Of a stretch of 6,842 bases of DNA, positions 1-6,148 are shown piece by piece. The stretch spans positions 1 through 6,842 of the forward strand of contig CAIQJW010000079.1 of NCBI GenBank assembly GCA_903872255.1, in the 5' to 3' direction. The stretch comes from an uncultured delta proteobacterium. GTDB lineage: Bacteria; Desulfobacterota; Syntrophorhabdia; Syntrophorhabdales; Syntrophorhabdaceae. Each line of letters begins with the position of its first letter. The stretch's first letter is position 1. A program made the translations under genes and the position numbers. The notes beneath the pieces are model-generated. The model was given only the letters and a program-made list of their open reading frames with translations, had not been told where the DNA came from and searched no databases.

Positions 1-28
1 ACCTCAAGTAACAAGCAGTTCTTATATT

Positions 29-34
29 AAAGGA
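29..34 (+). promoter_or_regulatory. Ribosome binding site of the acyltransferase gene
   Basis: AAAGGA lies 8 bases before the ATG at 43, a normal Shine-Dalgarno spacing. It supports that ATG as the start even though the protein begins almost directly in its first membrane segment. The 42 bases before the gene are too few to judge a promoter. Confidence 0.65.
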
Positions 35-42
35 CAACAAAG

Positions 43-1119
43 ATGGGATTATTGCGATTGCTTCTCGCTTGCTCAGTGGCTGTCGGCCACGCCGGTGGAC
101 TGTTTGGGGTCAGACTAGTTAATGGCCTAACGGCAGTGGAATCGTTTTTCGTTATTTCCGGTTTCTATATGTCTATGGTAATACACGAGAAATACTCGAG
201 GCATGACCGGTGGTATCGCCTATTTTGGACAAGTCGATATCTACGTTTGGCGCCCCTCTATGTCTTGGTATCGGCAACAACAGTTGTTGCCAGCACCCTT
301 ATCGGAGGCAAGTGGTCGACACTTTTTAGCCAAGGCGATTTCTTGACGCTAGCTTCTTCTATTTTTTCGGCATTGTCTCTGATTGGACAAGATATTTTTA
401 TGTTCTTCGGTTACGATTTGGCAACGCACAGAATGTATTTTTTGCATAACGTTCTGACCGGGGGGTTAACCACCATAGGGGCGTGGCCGACACCAGGCTA
501 CTCATTCCTGCCTATCGAACCTGGATGGAGCATCGGTATCGAGGTATGGTTCTATCTTTTGGCTCCTTTTATCTTGCTGTTGCGTTTGCGTTGGGCGCTT
601 CTGATCGTGGGAGTGAGTCTCGCATCGCGGGCTATCGTGGCTTGGGGACTAGGTTGGTCCTATGATCCATGGAACTATCGATTCTTTCCTAGTGAACTTG
701 TATTCTTCATGATGGGCCATTTCTGCTATCATATTTACGTAAATCCAAGGTATCGTTTCGTTCTGAAGAAACTGGCCTGGTTTACCTGGATAGGAGTTCT
801 ACTGTTCGGCGTCATGTATAACCTTATTCCATTATCGCAGGTTATTAAGGGCAATCTGTTTGTATTCGCTATTGCGCTATCCATTCCGGAGATCTTTGTG
901 CTGACCAAACGTTGGTCCATAGATCGCTTATTAGGTGAGTTGTCATATCCAATCTACATCATTCACATGCCGGTTATTGGAGCCTGTACGGTTTTGGGTA
1001 AATGGCAGGCACCTGTCGCCCTTGTTTTGACCCTTACGCTGTCTGTGATTGCTTACGTTGTTCTCGAACGTCCAATCGATGTTTGGCGCTCCAGACTGGT
1101 GCAGAAGGGTGTCACGTAA
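43..1119 (+). CDS. Acyltransferase family 3 membrane protein (OafA/YrhL-like O-acyltransferase)
   Basis: An integral inner-membrane enzyme predicted to transfer an acyl group, often acetyl, to a hydroxyl of a surface glycan or its lipid-linked precursor. The 358 residues match the usual length of stand-alone acyltransferase-3 proteins, which lack an SGNH domain. About ten hydrophobic segments are visible, for example near 30-48, 68-88, 165-205, 245-263, 270-286, 301-318 and 325-342. Family landmarks are Arg5 and His16 in the first segment (the conserved R...H pair), FFVISGFYM at 35-43, SRYLRLAPLY at 64-73, WSIGIEVWFY at 162-171, LGELSYPIYIIH at 297-308, and the closing ERP at 342-344. The short N-terminus is typical of the subgroup that begins MGLLR, and a ribosome binding site supports the ATG. 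The acyl donor and acceptor cannot be read from the sequence. The following 216-base spacer means it need not share a transcript with the next gene. The family call is firm and the substrate is unknown. Confidence 0.93.
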   Translation: MGLLRLLLACSVAVGHAGGLFGVRLVNGLTAVESFFVISGFYMSMVIHEKYSRHDRWYRLFWTSRYLRLAPLYVLVSATTVVASTLIGGKWSTLFSQGDFLTLASSIFSALSLIGQDIFMFFGYDLATHRMYFLHNVLTGGLTTIGAWPTPGYSFLPIEPGWSIGIEVWFYLLAPFILLLRLRWALLIVGVSLASRAIVAWGLGWSYDPWNYRFFPSELVFFMMGHFCYHIYVNPRYRFVLKKLAWFTWIGVLLFGVMYNLIPLSQVIKGNLFVFAIALSIPEIFVLTKRWSIDRLLGELSYPIYIIHMPVIGACTVLGKWQAPVALVLTLTLSVIAYVVLERPIDVWRSRLVQKGVT

Positions 1120-1209
1120 AGGCCTCTAATATCCGCAAGGATGTGGTGACGCATCGCGATATTGAAGATCATTTTGTTTTAATATGTTGCGTAACAATTA
1201 ATTAGTCTT

Positions 1210-1311
1210 ATGAGAAAGGCTTTTATTGGTGGATTTTCGCAGGTTCCAATGCAGGGGATGATCCCTGCTGCTTGGACAGTATATGAAATTCAGATGAACG
1301 TAAAAAAATAA
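1210..1311 (+). CDS. Doubtful 33-codon ORF in the spacer before the methyltransferase
   Basis: ATG at 1210 to TAA at 1309-1311 encodes 33 residues, with an N-terminus reading MRKAFIGGFSQVPMQGMIPA. No family is recognised. There is no clear Shine-Dalgarno sequence before it, and an in-frame stop lies at 1192-1194. It is in the same frame as the methyltransferase, separated from it by stops at 1309 and 1330. It overlaps the inverted repeat at 1251-1268. It may be a chance ORF, a remnant of a lost gene, or a small peptide; the sequence does not decide between these. Confidence 0.17.
   Translation: MRKAFIGGFSQVPMQGMIPAAWTVYEIQMNVKK
1251..1268. repeat. Short inverted repeat in the spacer (possible RNA hairpin)
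   Basis: GCAGGG, a 6-base loop, then CCCTGC gives a perfect 6-bp GC-rich stem. It sits in the AT-rich spacer between the acyltransferase and methyltransferase genes. No run of T follows, so it does not look like an intrinsic terminator. It could be an operator half-site pair, a leader-RNA hairpin, or chance. The rest of the 1120-1335 spacer shows no convincing promoter or terminator. Confidence 0.3.
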
Positions 1312-1335
1312 GCTATTCAGGCTACGGGTTAATTT

Positions 1336-2064
1336 TTGGATCCAATCATTGAAAGACATCTTCGGATATGGGCCGAAAAAAAAGCCCTTGGGTTCTATTA
1401 CAGGCATGAGATTTTTGACCGGATTGCGACATGCATGACACGGGGAAAGACTCTTGAGATTGGATCTGGGCCCGGTTTTTTTAAACAATATCGTGCGGAT
1501 ATAATCTCATCCGATATTATGCCGCTTGATCATCTTGACCTCGTATGTGACGCACACAATCTCCCCTTTCAAGATGCTTCTTTTGGAAATGTGGTAGGTA
1601 TAGATGTAATTCATCATTTCAAGAATTTGGCATTTTATTTCGATGAGGCAGAACGGGTTCTGAAGCCATCGGGAAGAATTATTCTGGTAGAGCCCTGGAT
1701 AACGCCTGTCAGTCGGTTTGTATACACATATCTGCATCACGAAGCATGCGATTCTGTCAGTGATCCTTTTTACAATACTTTTGATAAAGAGGATAAAGAT
1801 CCATGGAGCGGCAACGCTATGCTTCCCTACCTTATATTCAAAAAACGTTCCGAATCTTTTGCGGGCCGCTGGCCTAATCTGAGGGTGATCGATATTAAGA
1901 CATTTGCCACGTGTGCCTATCTTCTGTCGGGCGGATTTCAGAATATTGGGGTCAGGTCGGAGAAAACAATGTCTTGCCTGATAAAAATGGAAAGGATGTT
2001 TCACCCGTATCTTGATTTTCTGGCAGCACATCGGGCGCTAATCGTGCTTGAGAAGGCAAAATAA
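1336..2064 (+). CDS. Class I SAM-dependent methyltransferase (Methyltransf_11 type)
   Basis: A soluble cytoplasmic enzyme predicted to move a methyl group from S-adenosylmethionine to a small molecule or sugar. The Rossmann-like core is clear: SAM-binding motif I LEIGSGPG at 40-47, acidic Asp60 at the end of the next strand, VCDAHNLPFQD at 70-80, IDVIHHF at 89-95 and the strand VLKPSGRIILVEP at 108-120. About 120 further residues follow the core and probably form the substrate cap. They include the hydrophobic YLLSGGF at 195-201. The start is the TTG at 1336, because an in-frame TAA lies at 1330-1332 and the first in-frame ATG would remove nearly all residues before motif I. No strong Shine-Dalgarno is visible. 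The setting among glycosyltransferases suggests methylation of a sugar or glycan, but some members of this family act on lipids or quinones. The family is secure and the substrate is not. Confidence 0.88.
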   Translation: MDPIIERHLRIWAEKKALGFYYRHEIFDRIATCMTRGKTLEIGSGPGFFKQYRADIISSDIMPLDHLDLVCDAHNLPFQDASFGNVVGIDVIHHFKNLAFYFDEAERVLKPSGRIILVEPWITPVSRFVYTYLHHEACDSVSDPFYNTFDKEDKDPWSGNAMLPYLIFKKRSESFAGRWPNLRVIDIKTFATCAYLLSGGFQNIGVRSEKTMSCLIKMERMFHPYLDFLAAHRALIVLEKAK

Positions 2065-2086
2065 TATTGAAGACGAATATCCCGCG

Positions 2087-2090
2087 AAGG
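2087..2090 (+). promoter_or_regulatory. Ribosome-binding-like AAGG before a 43-codon ORF
   Basis: AAGG, in the context GCGAAGGTG, lies 5 bases before the ATG at 2096. The spacing is good, which is the main reason to take the small ORF seriously. Confidence 0.3.
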
Positions 2091-2095
2091 TGAAG

Positions 2096-2227
2096 ATGAT
2101 TGATGACGGCCGGGAAAATGGTGGGTTTGCAGCCAGTTTTACCCTGGATCGCAAGGCCCGGTTTGAGTTTGCGGCCCCATGTCCGCGTCGTTCTATAAAA
2201 TGTATGTTTCTATGCGATTATGTCTAA
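2096..2227 (+). CDS. Small ORF of 43 codons between methyltransferase and SDR, possible remnant
   Basis: ATG at 2096 to TAA at 2225-2227 encodes 43 residues and fills most of the spacer. It overlaps the SDR start by 8 bases. A Shine-Dalgarno-like AAGG precedes it, and the frame is open upstream as far as 2042, inside the end of the methyltransferase gene. I recognise no family with confidence. One stretch, RFEFAAP at residues 23-29, resembles WIQFDYAAP in the discoidin-like domain of the radical SAM protein downstream, followed in both by a basic or polar residue run and a hydrophobic strand. It could be the fossil of a second such domain, a small translated peptide that couples translation into the SDR, or chance. 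Confidence 0.25.
   Translation: MIDDGRENGGFAASFTLDRKARFEFAAPCPRRSIKCMFLCDYV
2194..2199 (+). promoter_or_regulatory. Weak -10-like element before the SDR gene
   Basis: TATAAA lies 20 bases before the SDR start codon at 2220. No -35 element sits at the usual 16-18 base spacing; the nearest TTGAGT at 2163-2168 is 25 bases away. An internal promoter for the SDR and radical SAM genes is possible but weakly supported. Confidence 0.15.
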
Positions 2228-3089
2228 GGTATCTTACTTCTTAAGGCAGCTTTTCCGTCCAAATTCGGGATTACCTTCGGTAAATATGTGTTACTCGGCA
2301 GAAAGCACAGGTATTGACCGGGAGCGCTGGAATTCTCTTTCCGGTAAAAGTTTCTGGATCACGGGAGGGGGAACAGGTTTTGGCCAATCAATTGCATTGT
2401 GTCTTGCTTCAGCGGGGTCCCGTGTGTTTGTCAGCGGACGTCGCGGCCAAAAACTGCAGGAAACCGTTGATACGCTGGTAAGATCAGGATTACCCGGATC
2501 TGTCTGCATACCGGTTATCATGGATTTGAGCAATCCTGCAGATATTGAAAACGCCTGCACTGTTGTCTCTAGATCATGTCCAGATGGTCTCGATGGCCTG
2601 ATAAACTGCGCGGCTTTACCCGAAAGGGCCGGTCCGACGCCGCTTTCTTCGGCAACTGTCACATACTGGGATTCGATGATGGCCGTTAATCTCCGCGCGC
2701 CGTGGCTAGTGTCCCGCAGCATGGCAGCTATCATGGCTAAGACGGGAATGATCAGAATTCTCAATATGACCTCAACTGCCGGATGGGCAGGTACCGCCGG
2801 TGTTGGATTATACAATATCACCAAGGCGGCATTGAACAATTTGACTATGTCTCTGGCGGAGGAGTTGGCGCTTATCTACGAGGAGGCCCATGTTCAGGTA
2901 AATGCCGTTGACCCCGGTCAGGCGCGTACGGAAATGAATCAGGGATCTTCGGAAAATCCTGACAGTATTCTTCCTCTTGTCATAAAACTGTTAACGTACC
3001 CTAATAACGGGCCAAACGGAAAATTTTTTCACAAGGACGGACGGTTTTTAGATTTTGGTTTCAGCACACCATTTGAGAAGGAGCTATGA
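2220..3089 (+). CDS. Short-chain dehydrogenase/reductase (SDR), NAD(P)-dependent
   Basis: A cytoplasmic oxidoreductase of the classical SDR type, predicted to interconvert a hydroxyl and a carbonyl using NAD(P)(H). The cofactor motif TGxxxGxG appears as TGGGTGFG at 48-55. VSGRR at 71-75 follows the second strand, and its arginines suggest NADP(H). The usual NNAG is NCAA at 129-132. The catalytic set is Asn157, Ser185, Tyr198 and Lys202, the last two in YNITK. DPGQARTEM at 231-239 is the standard PG loop. The protein is 289 residues against about 250 for the family. The excess is a 38-residue N-terminal extension, basic and hydrophobic in its first 14 residues. An alternative ATG at 2286 would shorten it by 22 residues. 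Neither start has a good Shine-Dalgarno. Its stop overlaps the radical SAM start by 4 bases, so the two are likely made in coordinated amounts. The class is certain; the substrate, presumably a sugar intermediate, is inferred from the neighbours. Confidence 0.93.
   Translation: MSKVSYFLRQLFRPNSGLPSVNMCYSAESTGIDRERWNSLSGKSFWITGGGTGFGQSIALCLASAGSRVFVSGRRGQKLQETVDTLVRSGLPGSVCIPVIMDLSNPADIENACTVVSRSCPDGLDGLINCAALPERAGPTPLSSATVTYWDSMMAVNLRAPWLVSRSMAAIMAKTGMIRILNMTSTAGWAGTAGVGLYNITKAALNNLTMSLAEELALIYEEAHVQVNAVDPGQARTEMNQGSSENPDSILPLVIKLLTYPNNGPNGKFFHKDGRFLDFGFSTPFEKEL
3076..3083 (+). promoter_or_regulatory. Ribosome binding site of the radical SAM gene, inside the SDR end
   Basis: AGAAGGAG is a strong Shine-Dalgarno sequence within the last codons of the SDR gene. 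It leaves 2 bases to the ATG at 3086 and 5 bases to a second ATG at 3089. The spacing favours 3089 as the true start, which would remove only the first Met. With the ATGA overlap, this points to translational coupling. Confidence 0.7.
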
Positions 3090-5176
3090 TGAAGAGTACT
3101 TTTGTACGATTAATTTCGCGCCGGATGATCCGGTGCTTAAGGGCATGGCCGGTTTCACGCAAAGCCAGCGAGTACCTGTCACGGTGCAAGCAGAAAATTA
3201 TTAAACCGGCCGATTCTATCTACCCGATTTCAATTCCTGATATGTCTTTTCAAACAAACCAGGACATGATTCTTCTGGAACTTCCGCCGCGCTATCTTCC
3301 TATCCTTCCGAATGGCATTGGCTACGTTCATAATATTCTGAAATCTACTGGAATTCGCTTGCAGACAATTGACCTGAATATTATCATGTACCACCGTTTT
3401 CATTCCAAGCGGATTGCCGAGGGATGGACCGCCGTGGAAGGTGACATTCCAATGGAGGATCCCTGGGACAATATCAATTGTGACGCCTGGAGTACGGACG
3501 AGATCCTGGATTTTTTCCGCAACGATATTGACGAAGTAATCACAGGACTTATTGCGGCCCATCCCAAAATGGTAGGATTTTCATTGAACGGTTTTAACCG
3601 TGTTTTGGCGAACCGAATAGCTGCTCAATTGCGTGAAGCTATCCCGGACACCATTATCCTGGTCGGCGGGTATGATTGTGTGTATCATACCGTCGGGCCA
3701 CGGGTCTTTGATAACTTTGATTACATGTTTATTGGAGAAGCGGAAATGACGCTCCCTTCACTTATAGACTCGCTTATGAAAGGGTCACGACCAGGAAACC
3801 TTCCGGGGATCATCTCACGCTACGATAAGCCGGCTCGTGTCTGGGAACCTGCACCTCTGCCAACAGATCTCGATATGTTTGGTTTTCCGCATTATGAGTG
3901 GGCCGATATAGATCTATACCGCTATTATAACGGATACAGATTGGTTCCGATTACGGCCAGCAGGGGCTGCCACTGGGCCCGATGTACTTTCTGCGCGGAG
4001 TGTTTTACCTGGAGAGCACGGCAGCCTAAACTGGTGGTGGATGAGATAGAATGGATGAATCATCTCGGGTGCGACCTGTTTCATTTCAACGAGAGCGATC
4101 TTAACGGTGATCACGATACATTTGAGGCTATTTGCGATGATATCATTCAGCGGGGCCTTTCTGTTCGCTTGGTCGGCCAATTGCGGGTTGACAAGAAGAA
4201 TACCCGCAAATTTTACAAGAAGCTTGCCAAAGCAGGATTTTGTTCTTTGCGTTTCGGGGTTGACGGTTGGTCTAAGAATACCCTTCGTCTGCAGAATAAG
4301 GGGTATACTATTGAAATGGCGCATCAAAATATACGCGATTGCTTTCTGACAGGTATACCAGTAGATGTCAATATGGTGATTGGAGTCCCGGGTGAAACAG
4401 ATCAGGACATATCGGAAATGATCGCCAACCTCTTGCATAACAAGCCATTCATCAATAGCATAGCCAGTTTTAACACCCTGATACTTGCAGCCGGCAGCCG
4501 TTACTATCAAGATCCCGATAAGTTCAATATCAAGTTCCGGGGTAATCGCGAAGATATCTATGCCAAATATCCGACCAGCATACCTTATGAACTCTGGTAC
4601 AGCGAAGATCCCTATATCGATCAACCTGTGCGCATTGAGCGAATGCAGCGCATCATTACATCACTTCACGAAAATGGATTTAATGTTGGCCAGTTTGCAC
4701 AATATATAATTCATAAACGACATGGGCTCGATATGACCGGAACGGATTTACATGCGCACCAGGTTAAGGTCAGCGCATCTTCTGTAATAAATGATAACGA
4801 CCCAAACGTATTGCCGGCTGGGCTTTTGATCGGAAGTACCACATGGCACGCCCAAAGTCCGCCTAAGTTTCCCGAGTGGATTCAGTTTGATTATGCTGCC
4901 CCGGTCCAATTTACCCAACTTATACTCAAACCCCAGGAATCATCTCCCGGAGGCAATGAATACCTGCGGGCTCCGAGAGATTTCTTTCTGCAGGTATTAG
5001 GTCCTGACGGAAGCTGGATCGATCTTCTCAATGTTAAAGACAACGTACATGAAGATTCTTTGGATTGGCATGACTGGAAATTTATAAACGAGCAAGGATA
5101 TTCCACCTATCGGTTGCTGGTCCAATCCAGCGGAATGAGCGACCTGCTGACAATTAATCGTATTTTATTTCAATAG
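3086..5176 (+). CDS. B12-binding-domain radical SAM enzyme with C-terminal discoidin-like (F5/8 type C) domain
   Basis: A radical enzyme predicted to cleave SAM at a 4Fe-4S cluster and, with cobalamin, to methylate or otherwise modify an unreactive carbon. Residues 1-40 are strongly basic (12 Lys/Arg, one Glu). Residues about 60-240 form a B12-binding-like Rossmann domain: PPRYLPILPNGIGY at 67-80, MVGFSLNGFNR at 162-172, ILVGGYD at 191-197 and FIGEAEMTLPSL at 215-226. The DxHxxG cobalamin-ligand motif is absent, as in many members of this class. The radical SAM core runs about 285-500, with cluster cysteines Cys295, Cys300 and Cys303 in RGCHWARCTFC, a further Cys306, FGVDGWS at 390-396 and IGVPGET at 432-438. 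Residues about 560-696 look like an F5/8 type C domain: SASSV at 563-567, EWIQFDYAAP at 597-606, FFLQVLGPDGSWIDL at 633-647, TYRLLVQSS at 674-682 and a closing LTINRILF at 688-695. At 696 residues it is longer than the usual 450-600 for B12-radical SAM proteins, the excess being this module. The enzyme class is sure, the C-terminal domain likely, the reaction unknown. Confidence 0.9.
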   Translation: MMKSTFVRLISRRMIRCLRAWPVSRKASEYLSRCKQKIIKPADSIYPISIPDMSFQTNQDMILLELPPRYLPILPNGIGYVHNILKSTGIRLQTIDLNIIMYHRFHSKRIAEGWTAVEGDIPMEDPWDNINCDAWSTDEILDFFRNDIDEVITGLIAAHPKMVGFSLNGFNRVLANRIAAQLREAIPDTIILVGGYDCVYHTVGPRVFDNFDYMFIGEAEMTLPSLIDSLMKGSRPGNLPGIISRYDKPARVWEPAPLPTDLDMFGFPHYEWADIDLYRYYNGYRLVPITASRGCHWARCTFCAECFTWRARQPKLVVDEIEWMNHLGCDLFHFNESDLNGDHDTFEAICDDIIQRGLSVRLVGQLRVDKKNTRKFYKKLAKAGFCSLRFGVDGWSKNTLRLQNKGYTIEMAHQNIRDCFLTGIPVDVNMVIGVPGETDQDISEMIANLLHNKPFINSIASFNTLILAAGSRYYQDPDKFNIKFRGNREDIYAKYPTSIPYELWYSEDPYIDQPVRIERMQRIITSLHENGFNVGQFAQYIIHKRHGLDMTGTDLHAHQVKVSASSVINDNDPNVLPAGLLIGSTTWHAQSPPKFPEWIQFDYAAPVQFTQLILKPQESSPGGNEYLRAPRDFFLQVLGPDGSWIDLLNVKDNVHEDSLDWHDWKFINEQGYSTYRLLVQSSGMSDLLTINRILFQ

Positions 5177-5184
5177 AAAGGGAG
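5177..5184 (+). promoter_or_regulatory. Shine-Dalgarno-like AAAGGGAG, oddly far from the next start
   Basis: AAAGGGAG begins directly after the radical SAM stop codon. It is 23 bases before the ATG at 5208, too far for normal initiation, and no ATG, GTG or TTG lies at the usual distance. A weak hairpin between ACCCG and CGCAGGT (5189-5206) might shorten the effective distance. Otherwise AGG at 5203-5205 would have to serve, which is too close to the ATG. Confidence 0.3.
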
Positions 5185-5207
5185 TACTACCCGGTTTTTC
5201 GCAGGTC

Positions 5208-6137
5208 ATGTTGAAGTCCCCTAACGTGTCCGTACTATTGTCGACCTTTAATGGAAGCGCATTTCTGTCCGAGCAGCTTAAATCTGTCGAAAACCAGTCG
5301 TACAAAGATTGGCATCTTCTGGTCAGGGACGACGGGTCTCGTGACGAAACACCCGAAATTCTTCGACAGTTTAAAGACGCTCATCCCGAAAAGGTGACCA
5401 TTATCGACAATTGCCCGGGAAATGTCGGGCCGAGCCGAAGTTTTGGGCTTTTGCTTGGGGCTGCGAATGCGTCTTATGTGATGTTTTGCGATCAGGATGA
5501 TATCTGGCTTCCCGATAAAATTGAGCTTACGATGGGCCATATGACAGAGCTTGAGGCCATCTTTGGAATTAATACGCCAGTGTTGGTACACACAGACCTG
5601 CAGCTGATCGATGAAAAAAGATCCTGTATTGCCGCGTCGTTCTGGGAATATGGCAGGTTTAAGCCTGACCCGGAACTTAACCGGCTGCTCATGAAAAATT
5701 GTGTTACCGGCAATACCGTAATGATCAATAAAGCAATGCAGGACAGTGCGGTGCCTTTTCCGGATGAAATTGCCATGTATGATTGGTGGCTTGCCCTGAT
5801 TGCCCGCCTTATCGGGAAGATAGGGTATTTGAAGAAGCAGACGATACAGTACAGGCAGCATGGCGGAAACGCTGTAGGGGCGGGGCGATGGCAGATGCGC
5901 TGCACCCTGAAGCGGCCCGGGTCTCGATTGCGCAGCTATCTTGCCATCCGCTCAGTACAGGCAGCCATGCTGCTGGAAAGATTCAAGGGATGTATCAATG
6001 ATCATGACCGGGAATTGCTGGACAATGCTTCACACCTTGCTTCAAGCGATTATTTTTTATCACGGTATCTCATGCTTAAATATCGGCTTTTTACGTACGA
6101 CTCAGCGAAAAATATTTTCTATTTTCTCTTTGCCTGA
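5208..6137 (+). CDS. Glycosyltransferase family 2, rhamnosyltransferase-like
   Basis: A cytoplasmic, membrane-associated inverting glycosyltransferase predicted to add a sugar from a nucleotide donor to a lipid-linked polysaccharide intermediate. The GT-A fold opens at residue 7 with VSVLLSTFNGSAFLSEQLKS. The donor-binding DDGS is at 41-44 and the metal-binding region is FCDQDDIWLPDK at 93-104. HTDLQLID at 128-135, NCVTGNTVMINK at 164-175, the acidic YDWW at 191-194 and QHGGNAVG at 217-224 are all typical of the RfbG/RgpB-type rhamnosyltransferase group. The length, 309 residues, is normal. The C-terminal 70 residues are helical-looking and rich in basic residues, perhaps for membrane contact. 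It starts 31 bases after the radical SAM stop, so one transcript is likely. No earlier ATG exists in frame. Rhamnose as donor is suggested only by the subgroup resemblance. Confidence 0.93.
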   Translation: MLKSPNVSVLLSTFNGSAFLSEQLKSVENQSYKDWHLLVRDDGSRDETPEILRQFKDAHPEKVTIIDNCPGNVGPSRSFGLLLGAANASYVMFCDQDDIWLPDKIELTMGHMTELEAIFGINTPVLVHTDLQLIDEKRSCIAASFWEYGRFKPDPELNRLLMKNCVTGNTVMINKAMQDSAVPFPDEIAMYDWWLALIARLIGKIGYLKKQTIQYRQHGGNAVGAGRWQMRCTLKRPGSRLRSYLAIRSVQAAMLLERFKGCINDHDRELLDNASHLASSDYFLSRYLMLKYRLFTYDSAKNIFYFLFA

Positions 6138-6148
6138 TTTTTCATACA

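Noticed and set aside
1120..1180. Possible intrinsic terminator after the acyltransferase gene
   Set aside because: The only pairing seen, ATATCCGC with GCGATAT, has a bulge and a loop of about 19 bases, and the T-rich stretch is not directly adjacent.
2109..2180. GC-rich words in the second spacer (GGCCGGG, GGCCCGG) as a terminator or attachment site
   Set aside because: The arms do not pair in a compact hairpin, no T run follows, and no direct repeat or integrase is present.
2291..2839. 182-codon open frame on the - strand
   Set aside because: It is antisense to the SDR cofactor and catalytic motifs, which clearly belong to the + strand frame.
3914..4624. 236-codon open frame on the - strand
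   Set aside because: It lies wholly inside the radical SAM gene, opposite its conserved core, and its translation shows no recognisable domain. It is a shadow of the real gene.
1234..5206. Shared word TTTTCGCAGGT at 1234-1246 and 5196-5206 as a possible repeated regulatory site
   Set aside because: An 11-base match between two places in a 6.8-kb window is expected by chance, and the flanking bases do not extend it convincingly.
5235..5861. 208-codon open frame on the - strand
   Set aside because: It is opposite the conserved motifs of the GT2 gene (DDGS, DQDD) and shows no family features of its own.
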